16,037 nt of DNA, taken from positions 1 to 16,037 of the forward strand of contig DAOVVQ010000058.1 in the NCBI GenBank assembly GCA_030637065.1, written 5' to 3'. This document shows, in pieces, positions 1 through 5,462 of the stretch (position 1 is its first letter; every line of letters starts with the position of its first letter). The notes under the pieces were generated by a model. That model was given only the letters and a program-made list of their open reading frames with translations. It made no database searches and was not told where the DNA came from. The position numbers were made by a program, and so were the translations under genes. The stretch comes from Planctomycetota bacterium (lineage in GTDB: Bacteria; Planctomycetota; Phycisphaerae; Sedimentisphaerales; Anaerohalosphaeraceae).

Positions 1-1
1 A

Positions 2-739
2 AACGATTGTGGCAATACGGATGGGCCGGTATGGTCCTTTACAACCGAGTCCGTGCCCATAGCCAATGCCGGGCCGGACCAGGCGATATACGCCGGAGTT
101 GACGGTTTTGCCCAGGTTCAGTTGGTTGGTTCTGCTTCGTACGATCCGGATGGTGATGAGCTTACATATCGATGGACGTGGCAGATCGACGGGCAAGACT
201 ATGATGCCAATGGTGTCGCTCCCATGATCGAACTGCCGGAAGGAGAGCATACGGTCAAACTAGTGGTCTATGACGGTTCTCTGTATTCCGAGCCGGATGA
301 TGTGGCTGTGAGGGTGTTGCCTCGCGTTGAGGCTGTGGCGTTTATTGTTCCTCGCGTGCTCAATCTTACGAGCCGCGGCAAGTTCGTCATGGCGATCATG
401 TATCTGCCTGAGGGCATTGGCAAAGACGATGTCAAGGACACACTTTTTGCTCTGTATGTTGACGGTGCCGGCGGTGATGGTATCCCGGCTGACTTCCAGC
501 AGGTTGTTGCGGCAGGCAATAAGAGGCGTGTGTTTGCCAGATTTGACAGAGCGGCATTGATCGCGGCGTTAGGCGATAGCACTGCCGCAAATCTCCGTGT
601 AGCCGGTCGGCTCCAGTCCGGACAGTACATCTATGGTGAAGATACGGTCCGGTTAGTTAAGGCCCATCGGCGGTTGCCCAAGGCATCCAGCAGACAGGGC
701 AGTACAACCCAGCGGGCCCCGCGCCGTCCGGTTAGATAA
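2..739 (+). CDS. PKD-domain surface protein, C-terminal part (5' truncated by window)
   Basis: The frame is open from base 2, so the gene starts outside the window; an in-frame GTG at 53 is probably internal. The first visible residues (GPVWSFTTES) look like the end of a fibronectin-III-like domain common in planctomycete surface proteins. A PKD-type domain follows, with the signatures ANAGPDQ, SYDPDGDELTYRWTW and GEHTVKLVVYDG over about 80 residues. A C-terminal domain of roughly 110 residues then runs from LNLTSRGKFVMAIMYLPEG through a VDG/IPADF region to GEDTVRLV. I recognise this as the module that often closes large archaeal and bacterial secreted proteins (typical form LNLKSKGRWITAYIELPEG). 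The role is probably extracellular or cell-surface, in adhesion or carbohydrate contact; no catalytic motif is visible. The last 25 or so residues are basic and low in pattern, and may be a mutated tail (see the ORF at 736-882). Confidence 0.8.
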   Translation, partial: NDCGNTDGPVWSFTTESVPIANAGPDQAIYAGVDGFAQVQLVGSASYDPDGDELTYRWTWQIDGQDYDANGVAPMIELPEGEHTVKLVVYDGSLYSEPDDVAVRVLPRVEAVAFIVPRVLNLTSRGKFVMAIMYLPEGIGKDDVKDTLFALYVDGAGGDGIPADFQQVVAAGNKRRVFARFDRAALIAALGDSTAANLRVAGRLQSGQYIYGEDTVRLVKAHRRLPKASSRQGSTTQRAPRRPVR

Positions 740-882
740 AAAGACCTGGCGGCGTCCTGAAGATCGGGATGTACTTTAACAACAGAGCAATAAAGGGCAA
801 AGGCAGCGGCCTTGGATTTACCAGGACGGCAATAGAAAAGCCCTGCACCTTCACCAAAGACGGCTACATATTCGCCGATTAG
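736..882 (+). pseudogene. Possible frameshifted C-terminal tail or small ORF
   Basis: Frame +1 is open from 736 to the TAG at 880-882 and reads like protein: GGVLKIGMYFNNRAIKGKG, then GLGFTRTAIEKPCTFTKDGY. It has an internal ATG at 769 but no Shine-Dalgarno sequence before it. It overlaps the stop codon (737-739) of the upstream gene, beside a run of five A (738-742), and lies in the -1 frame relative to that gene. A one-base change could therefore have cut a longer C-terminus off the surface protein. I do not recognise the sequence. It may equally be a chance ORF. Confidence 0.3.
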
Positions 883-914
883 GTGACAGTTAGATTATGT
901 GTTGGTGTAAGCGC

Positions 915-963
915 AAAAAAAGGGAGGCAGGTCCTTTTTTGCTTATATCGTGACCTGTCTCCC
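915..963. terminator. Hairpin with two alternative stems, possible terminator of the surface-protein gene
   Basis: A short stem pairs AAAAAAGG (916-923) with CCTTTTTT (933-940) and ends in a T-run, as in a bidirectional intrinsic terminator. A second, longer stem pairs GGGAGGCAGGTC (922-933) with GACCTGTCTCCC (952-963), 12 pairs including one G-T. The two stems share bases and exclude each other. It may also be a relic of a dispersed palindromic repeat. Confidence 0.4.
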
Positions 964-1134
964 TGTTGCCTGGCGTATCCTTATTACCCCTTCTTTGCGA
1001 TAAATAATCGCTCTGTGACGCCGGCAACGCACATAATATACCACAAATCCGCCTGAAAGTCAAGTCCGCAGCCTCTTTTTTGGTGCCATTTGCCGCTGGA
1101 GAGGCGAAAAATCCGATTTTTTTTGATTTTTTAC

Positions 1135-1162
1135 TTGCGATGTGGGCCAGGAAGGTCATAAT
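1135..1162 (+). promoter_or_regulatory. Candidate sigma-70-type promoter for the PEP-CTERM gene
   Basis: TTGCGA (1135-1140), a 16-bp spacer and CATAAT (1157-1162) lie about 60 bp before the start codon at 1221. The fit is only moderate. Confidence 0.3.
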
Positions 1163-1203
1163 GCTGGCGTATCCGTCTTTTAACCCGAGAAAGGAGGAGG
1201 GTT

Positions 1204-1213
1204 GAAGGAGGAT
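1204..1213 (+). promoter_or_regulatory. Ribosome binding site fixing the start of the PEP-CTERM gene
   Basis: GAAGGAGGAT ends 7 nt before the ATG at 1221, an almost perfect Shine-Dalgarno. It supports that start although it leaves about 40 residues ahead of the hydrophobic signal core. Confidence 0.7.
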
Positions 1214-1220
1214 AATCGAA

Positions 1221-2099
1221 ATGCAATTTATTCCGTACCTTTGCCTGCCAAAAGCTGCTGTTGTAGCGTCTGAAGTCCTCTCCAGCCATAAAAACTCCGG
1301 CTCCATTGGCGTCGGGAGACGAGCCTGTTGGCGTGAGAGTTGTGTCCTGATCGCCATTTTGCTGCTCGGCGCTGCGCATTGCGATGCCCTGACCATAGCA
1401 GACGGCGGGGTCCACAGTATCGACTATGCCGTTAGCGAAAACGTCAACGTCTATGACACTATTGACGGTCTGGCTACAACTGTCAACCTTGTTGGCGGAG
1501 GCATGGTAGCGTCTTACCTTTGGACTTATGACAATACCATATTTACATTGTCAGGCGGACTCGTGGGCGAACATCTGGAAGCCTATGGCAACAGCCATAT
1601 AACCATCTCAAGCGGAGCGATCGGTAGCTGGATGAATGTAATGGGCAACAGCCGTGTCGATATTTCCGGTGGTTTGATAGGTTCATGGATCGGTGCGCGA
1701 AACAATAGTTGGCTGACTATTTCCGGCGGCATGGTCGGCGATGGTCTGTCTGCATCTTACAACAGCCGGGTTACGATCTCCGGCGGATCGGTCGCAGGTT
1801 CCCTAAGCGCCTACAATAACAGCTTAGTGACCATTTCCGGGGGTTACGTCGGCGACATGGTGACCGTTGACGATAATGGCCAGGTGATCGTCATTGGCAG
1901 CGATTTTAATTTCGATCTTGGCCGGATCGCTGAAACGGAAGGGGTCTTGACAGGGACGCTTCAAAACGGAGATTCGATCAATTTCAGTTTTCACCAGTAT
2001 AGCGCCAATTCCTCTATTGTCCTGATACCTGAGCCGACGACACTTCTGCTCCTGGGCCTGGGCACTTCAATAGCCTATAACAGCCGGCAGAACCGGTAA
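1221..2099 (+). CDS. PEP-CTERM sorted beta-solenoid protein with 19-residue repeats
   Basis: A 292-residue exported protein. An unusual pre-signal stretch of about 40 residues precedes the hydrophobic core CVLIAILLLGAAHCDA (41-56). Residues 105-237 form at least seven repeats of exactly 19 residues with the pattern N-S-x-V/I-T-I-S-G-G-x-V-G; the leading Asn sits at 105, 124, 143, 162, 181, 200 and 219, and a weaker unit starts near 86. A short constant repeat of this kind fits a beta-helix with one turn per repeat. The C-terminus has the tripartite PEP-CTERM sorting signal: IPEP at 269-272, a hydrophobic stretch TTLLLLGLGTSIA, and a basic tail ending RQNR. The family is processed by an exosortase and associated with extracellular matrix. 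The exosortase is not in the window, no catalytic residues are apparent, and the specific role is unknown. Confidence 0.85.
   Translation: MQFIPYLCLPKAAVVASEVLSSHKNSGSIGVGRRACWRESCVLIAILLLGAAHCDALTIADGGVHSIDYAVSENVNVYDTIDGLATTVNLVGGGMVASYLWTYDNTIFTLSGGLVGEHLEAYGNSHITISSGAIGSWMNVMGNSRVDISGGLIGSWIGARNNSWLTISGGMVGDGLSASYNSRVTISGGSVAGSLSAYNNSLVTISGGYVGDMVTVDDNGQVIVIGSDFNFDLGRIAETEGVLTGTLQNGDSINFSFHQYSANSSIVLIPEPTTLLLLGLGTSIAYNSRQNR
1533..1931 (+). repeat. Seven in-frame 57-bp (19-residue) protein repeats
   Basis: Repeat units start at codons 105, 124, 143, 162, 181, 200 and 219 of the PEP-CTERM protein without any insertion or deletion. The core T-I-S-G-G is well conserved while the rest of each unit is diverged, and the last unit is degenerate (NGQVIVIGS). 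Confidence 0.85.
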
Positions 2100-2125
2100 C
2101 GATCGCCTGTCGCTGAGCAGTTTAC

Positions 2126-2368
2126 TTATTGTTGCGGTTGCAGGGAGCTTATTTTGTCCATGTCCAACTCTTCGATGTAGTCGACGAGATTTTTGTATAT
2201 TCCGTGGAAATCGAATCCGCCTTTGGTCATCTCCTCTATCGCCTCGGCCTTGCTCCAGCCCTCGACGGCGATCCGGTAAACGGCGCATGCGGTCCCCGTC
2301 CGGTCCGCTCCGTGTCTGCAATGGACGAAAACCGGGCCCGTCATGCAACCCCGCAATCGGCCGTATAA
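2126..2368 (-). pseudogene. Dual-specificity/tyrosine phosphatase, C-terminal fragment
   Basis: The minus-strand frame is open from 2368 down to the TAA at 2126 (about 80 codons; the only starts are TTG at 2356 and an internal ATG). It carries the cysteine-phosphatase signature FVHCRHGADRTGT (HCxxGxxRT: Cys nucleophile, Arg phosphate loop), followed by the family-typical YRIAVEGWSKAEAIEEM and a C-terminal helix. Intact relatives are roughly 150-200 residues, with the general-acid Asp loop before this signature. Here the reading frame stops about 13 codons ahead of the catalytic Cys, and no frame further upstream (2369-2465) resumes the missing half. So the gene has lost its N-terminal part, apparently through a rearrangement that placed the ltaE upstream region there. 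A functional minimal phosphatase seems unlikely. Confidence 0.75.
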
Positions 2369-2393
2369 TCAGCTGAGATAGTCATTTTCGGGC

Positions 2394-2424
2394 TTGACAT
2401 TGCAGCTTTGGTGTCCTCCAATAT
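2394..2424 (+). promoter_or_regulatory. Candidate promoter for ltaE
   Basis: A consensus -35 TTGACA (2394-2399) is followed, after a rather long 19-bp spacer, by CAATAT (2419-2424). A transcript from here would have a leader of about 35 nt before the ATG at 2466. Confidence 0.4.
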
Positions 2425-2465
2425 GCATTATTAAGGCAAATGTGGATTTTGACGGGAACTGTGCA

Positions 2466-3509
2466 ATGACGGTAATTGATCTCAGGAGCGATACGGTGAC
2501 TCTGCCGACCGATGCGATGCGGCAGGCGATATTTGACGCCGAGCTTGGCGACGATGTTTTCAGCGACGACCCGACGGTCAACCGGCTCGAAGAGATGGCC
2601 GCCGATCGCATGGGCAAGGAGGCGGCTGTGCTGGTGCCGAGCGGGACGATGGGCAACCTGGTGAGCGTACTTACGCACTGCGCCCGCGGCGAGGAGGCGA
2701 TATTGGGCGACAGGGCCCACATGTTCCTCAACGAAGCCGGCGGCATGTCGGCCCTGGGCGGCGTGCATCCGCATACCGTCGCCAATCAGGCCGATGGCAC
2801 GATAGACCTCGGCGTCATCGAAGGCGCGATTCGCGGGGGCAATCTGCACTGGCCCCGCACGCGGCTGATCTGCCTGGAGAATACGCACAACAATTGCAAC
2901 GGCTCGCCGCTGACGCCTGAGTATACCGACTCGGTCGCCGCACTCGCAGGCGATAACGGTTTGCTCCTGCACCTGGACGGAGCCCGCATTTTCAACGCCG
3001 CTGTCGCACTTGGCGTTGACGTCAAGGATCTTACCCGCAGTGTCGATTCGGTGCAGTTTTGCCTGTCGAAGGGTCTATCGGCTCCGGTCGGCTCGTTAGT
3101 CTGCGGCACGGGCGAATTCATTGCCGAGGCGAGAAGAACACGCAAGGTGTTGGGCGGCGGTATGCGGCAGGCTGGGATCATCGCCGCAGCCGGTATCAAG
3201 GCCCTCGAAGACATGACCGGTCGGCTCGCCGAAGACCACGCCAACGCCCGCCGCCTGGCCGAAGGCATCAGCCAAATCGACGGCCTGTCGATCGACATGG
3301 CAAACGTACACACCAACATAATCTACTTCGACCTCGCCGCCGGCCACGTGACGGTAGAGCAGTTCTTAGCCCAACTCGCCGAAAAGGGCATCAAACTCCT
3401 GTGCATAGCAAAACCAGCCCACTTCCGAGCGGTAACCCACTACGGCATAGAAGAAAAGGACATAGACGAAACCCTGAAAGCCATAACCGAACTAATGAAC
3501 CGGCCATAG
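2466..3509 (+). CDS. ltaE: Low-specificity L-threonine aldolase
   Basis: A PLP enzyme of the beta-eliminating-lyase/threonine aldolase fold that cleaves L-threonine or L-allo-threonine to glycine and acetaldehyde in the cytosol. The 347-residue product matches the family's usual length. Family motifs appear in order: IDLRSDTVTLPTDAMR (N-terminus), GDDVFSDDPTVNRLE, VPSGTMGNL, ENTHNN (about 138-143), HLDGAR (169-174, Asp at 171 expected to hold the PLP nitrogen), and LSKGLSAPVGS with the Schiff-base Lys at about 202. Then come GGGMRQAGI and the C-terminal small domain with IAKPAHFRAVTHYG. I chose the ATG at 2466 because the family begins right there with IDLRSDT; an in-frame TTG at 2394 is part of the putative -35 box. 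The Shine-Dalgarno is weak. A second copy of its 3' coding sequence survives as a relic at 4703-4773. Confidence 0.92.
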   Translation: MTVIDLRSDTVTLPTDAMRQAIFDAELGDDVFSDDPTVNRLEEMAADRMGKEAAVLVPSGTMGNLVSVLTHCARGEEAILGDRAHMFLNEAGGMSALGGVHPHTVANQADGTIDLGVIEGAIRGGNLHWPRTRLICLENTHNNCNGSPLTPEYTDSVAALAGDNGLLLHLDGARIFNAAVALGVDVKDLTRSVDSVQFCLSKGLSAPVGSLVCGTGEFIAEARRTRKVLGGGMRQAGIIAAAGIKALEDMTGRLAEDHANARRLAEGISQIDGLSIDMANVHTNIIYFDLAAGHVTVEQFLAQLAEKGIKLLCIAKPAHFRAVTHYGIEEKDIDETLKAITELMNRP

Positions 3510-3761
3510 CCGAAGATTGAAACACGTCACGCTGCCTGCAATGTACACGAATACGACAAAAGTGGTAGACATGGCTCGGTAACTGCAAAGTAGGTAATCC
3601 TTTGGGTATTTCTCATAATTTGTATCTTTCAGTTGCACCGGAGACGATGAGCAGATAGACTGATTTTGGGAAATGGCAGCGGCTGGCATAACATCGTTGT
3701 GCTGGTTTCGCGTGTAGCCTCCCTTAAAGGTACGCTCCGGCGCAAGGGTTCGACTCCCTAT

Positions 3762-3790
3762 CGTTCCGTCTCAAGGGCTCGACGGAAACG
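3762..3790. repeat. Inverted repeat 1 upstream of the SPFH gene
   Basis: CGTTCCGTC (3762-3770) can pair with GACGGAAACG (3781-3790), nine pairs with one bulged A, around a 10-nt loop. There is no T-run after it, so a terminator role is doubtful. Confidence 0.5.
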
Positions 3791-3793
3791 TGG

Positions 3794-3836
3794 CAAATTG
3801 CAGGCTCTGCGGATTAATATCTCCGCTTGCAATTTG
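3794..3836. repeat. Inverted repeat 2, two-tier stem-loop upstream of the SPFH gene
   Basis: CAAATTGCA (3794-3802) pairs perfectly with TGCAATTTG (3828-3836). Inside it GCGGA (3809-3813) pairs with TCCGC (3822-3826), leaving an 8-nt AT-rich loop and an asymmetric internal bulge (6 nt against 1). It ends 54 nt before the start codon at 3890. It could be an mRNA leader structure or a mobile-element relic. Confidence 0.55.
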
Positions 3837-3876
3837 TGAGTCTTTGAGATGGAACACTTTATCATGGACAATATTT

Positions 3877-3881
3877 GGAGG
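3877..3881 (+). promoter_or_regulatory. Ribosome binding site fixing the SPFH start
   Basis: GGAGG stands 8 nt before the ATG at 3890, so this ATG is preferred to the in-frame TTG at 3875, which lies ahead of the site. Confidence 0.7.
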
Positions 3882-3889
3882 TAGAGACT

Positions 3890-4690
3890 ATGGAATTTGT
3901 GATTTTAACTATAGTAGCAGGGATAGTGCTTATGGTTCTGCTGTCGAAGTTCGGCCTGAAGCGGGAAACGATCTATGAGTACGAGAGAGGCTTGAAATAT
4001 AGCAAAGGTAGGTTCAAGCAGGTTTTGGAGCCAGGCCAGTACTGGTATTTGAAGTACCACACGCGTCTGGACAAGGTTGACGTGCGGCCTCGGGTCATAG
4101 CCGTTCCGGGCCAAGAGGTGCTCAGTTCGGACAGTGTAACTTTGAAAGTTAGTATTGCTGCGAAGTATGAAATTGCGGATCCGAATGTGGCGGTCAATAT
4201 GGTTGAAGATTATCAGGTCGCTTTGTATACGGAACTTCAGTTGGCGCTAAGAGAAATCATCGGGTCCGAAGCGATTGATGATTTGCTGGAAAAGCGTGGT
4301 GAGTTCTCGCAGAAGCTGGCAGAACTGACCGAAGGGAAGGTTGAGGCTCTTGGTTTGAAACTTCATTCAGTGAGCATAAAGGACATAATGTTTCCCGGTC
4401 CGCTTAAACAGATGTTTGCCCGTGTGGTAAACGCTCGAAAAGAAGGATTAGCTGCTTTGGAGCGCGCCCGCGGCGAGACAGCAGCCTTAAGAAATCTGGC
4501 GAATGCGGCGAAAATGATCAAAGAGAATCCTGCCCTGATGCAGTTACGGCTTCTTCAGTCGATTGAAGAATCTTCGGGCAATACGGTAGTATTGGGGATG
4601 CCGGCTCAGAGCAGTCTTCTGCCCGTAAATATGAAAGAGGCAGGTATTCCCAAGACGAATAAGGTCGAGTCGCATGATACTGACGCGTAA
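3890..4690 (+). CDS. SPFH/band-7 membrane protein, slipin (stomatin-like) type
   Basis: A 266-residue protein with one N-terminal membrane segment (about 3-19, FVILTIVAGIVLMVLLS) followed by an SPFH/band-7 domain at roughly 22-190. Recognisable stretches are the YERGLKYSKGRF/LEPGQYW entry, VDVRPRVIAVPGQEVLSSDSV, the VALYTELQLALREIIG helix and GLKLHSVSIKDIMFPGPLK. A helical, probably coiled-coil segment (about 184-226, ARKEGLAALERARGETAALR) and a short polar tail follow. Such proteins oligomerise on the inner membrane face and organise membrane domains or proteases; slipins often sit beside an NfeD-like gene, which is absent here. The next gene also encodes a membrane protein (DUF502), about 108 bp downstream. 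The block from the 3' end of ltaE to 4714 is bracketed by matching ltaE-derived sequences, and this gene looks somewhat less GC-rich than its neighbours by eye, so it may be inserted. Confidence 0.88.
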   Translation: MEFVILTIVAGIVLMVLLSKFGLKRETIYEYERGLKYSKGRFKQVLEPGQYWYLKYHTRLDKVDVRPRVIAVPGQEVLSSDSVTLKVSIAAKYEIADPNVAVNMVEDYQVALYTELQLALREIIGSEAIDDLLEKRGEFSQKLAELTEGKVEALGLKLHSVSIKDIMFPGPLKQMFARVVNARKEGLAALERARGETAALRNLANAAKMIKENPALMQLRLLQSIEESSGNTVVLGMPAQSSLLPVNMKEAGIPKTNKVESHDTDA

Positions 4691-4702
4691 GCAATCGGGT
4701 GA

Positions 4703-4773
4703 ATCTCTGGAGTTCTGTACATAGCAAAACCCGCCCACTTCCGCGCGGTTATGCACTGGGCTGAGATATTATG
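4703..4773 (+). pseudogene. Relic of a second threonine aldolase gene (3' end only)
   Basis: The frame 4703-4773 reads ISGVLYIAKPAHFRAVMHWA and then EIL-stop, against LLCIAKPAHFRAVTHYG in the intact LtaE. At the DNA level 4715-4757 matches 3399-3441 at 37 of 43 positions by my count. Three of the six differences are synonymous third-position changes, which suggests the two copies diverged as working genes before this one was destroyed. Nothing of the remaining 300 or so residues is left: the frame closes upstream at the TGA at 4700-4702. It lies 26 bp before the DUF502 gene. Confidence 0.75.
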
Positions 4774-4798
4774 AGCCGGTTGGAAAGGAGCAACACGA

Positions 4799-5338
4799 AT
4801 GAAATATCTGATTAACTGTTTTCTTAAGGGTCTTTTGCTTTTTGTCCCAGCGGCGCTTACGGTCTTTACCGTTGTCTGGGTCTTTACAAAGCTCGACAGC
4901 CTGCTAAAGCTGCCTGTTCCCGGCCTGGGCCTTGTCGTTACGGTCGTTTTTATCACGGTGATCGGCTTTTTGACGTCGAGTTTTGTCGGGCGAAAGCTCT
5001 TTTCGCTCGTCGACTCGCTGCTGGCGAAGCTGCCGATCGTTAAGATGCTCTATTCGGCCTTTAAGGATTTTATAGGGGCGTTTGCCGGTGAGAATAAGAG
5101 CTTTGACAAACCGGCCCTTGTCGAGCTGACGCCGGGCGGGCCCAAGGCGCTGGGCTTCATCACGAAAGAGAGCCTCGATTTCCTGTCGCTATCCGATCAT
5201 GTCGCCGTTTATTTCCCGCAGTCGTACAACTTCGCCGGTTCGGTGCTGATATTCCCTTCACAGCAGATCACGGCGGTCGAGGTCGACAGCGCCGATGTGA
5301 TGAAGTTTATCGTCTCCGGCGGCGTCTCGGGAATATAG
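4799..5338 (+). CDS. DUF502 family membrane protein
   Basis: A 179-residue protein with two N-terminal membrane segments, about 8-29 (FLKGLLLFVPAALTVFTVVW) and about 40-63 (PGLGLVVTVVFITVIGFL). A conserved cytoplasmic or peripheral domain follows with the family features KLPIVKMLYSAFKDF, VELTPGGPKALGFITKE and VYFPQSYNFAGSVLIFP. The length and order match the DUF502 family, whose biochemical function is not established; it is widespread in bacteria and plants. The start is supported by AAGGAG (4785-4790), 8 nt ahead of the ATG. It may be co-transcribed with the SPFH gene, since no promoter stands out between them, though the ltaE relic lies in the gap. Confidence 0.85.
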   Translation: MKYLINCFLKGLLLFVPAALTVFTVVWVFTKLDSLLKLPVPGLGLVVTVVFITVIGFLTSSFVGRKLFSLVDSLLAKLPIVKMLYSAFKDFIGAFAGENKSFDKPALVELTPGGPKALGFITKESLDFLSLSDHVAVYFPQSYNFAGSVLIFPSQQITAVEVDSADVMKFIVSGGVSGI

Positions 5339-5356
5339 CCGGGCAGGAGTTGGGTA

Positions 5357-5385
5357 TTGACCTGCGGGTCTGTTTTTGTTAGAAT
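5357..5385 (+). promoter_or_regulatory. Promoter for the PQQ-repeat gene
   Basis: TTGACC (5357-5362), exactly 17 bp, TAGAAT (5380-5385): two mismatches to the sigma-70 consensus in total. Start of transcription would be near 5392, giving a leader of about 70 nt before the ATG at 5463. Confidence 0.6.
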
Positions 5386-5462
5386 AGGCTCAAGGCGGCG
5401 GCTGGCGGATTGGCATTAGAGAAGCTGACGCGATTTAATCCTTTTTCTGATGAGGTGAGAAT

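Larger units (their letters stand above)
883..1220. other. Intergenic region without a gene; hairpin, T-rich tract and PEP-CTERM promoter area
   Basis: No ORF here has both a ribosome site and a recognisable product. The minus-strand ORFs in the region are antisense to the PEP-CTERM gene or unsupported. The visible content is a hairpin at 915-963, a T-rich stretch around 1118-1132, and a candidate promoter at 1135-1162. Confidence 0.5.
3510..3889. other. Intergenic region (380 bp) with RNA-like secondary structure, no gene seen
   Basis: No ORF with a credible start and product is present. The right half (3738-3837) is structured: a GGGTTCGACTCCC segment resembling a tRNA T-arm at 3746-3758, and two adjacent inverted repeats. 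The left half (3510-3737) shows nothing I can interpret. Confidence 0.5.

Noticed and set aside
890..1415. Minus-strand frames of 168 and 94 codons before the PEP-CTERM gene
   Set aside because: They overlap the start of a well-supported plus-strand gene, have no ribosome site I can see and no recognisable product.
1533..1931. CRISPR-like spaced repeats
   Set aside because: The 57-bp periodicity is at protein level with diverged DNA; it is a coding repeat, not a direct-repeat/spacer array.
2382..2972. 196-codon minus-strand frame as the missing N-terminal half of the phosphatase
   Set aside because: It is antisense to ltaE, and its sequence has no phosphatase character.
3738..3770. A tRNA gene
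   Set aside because: Only a T-arm-like segment is present; no matching acceptor strand, D-arm or anticodon arm could be built, and no CCA follows.
3844..3872. Promoter TTGAGA-17-GACAAT before the SPFH gene
   Set aside because: Transcription would begin at about 3879, within the Shine-Dalgarno, leaving too short a leader for normal translation.
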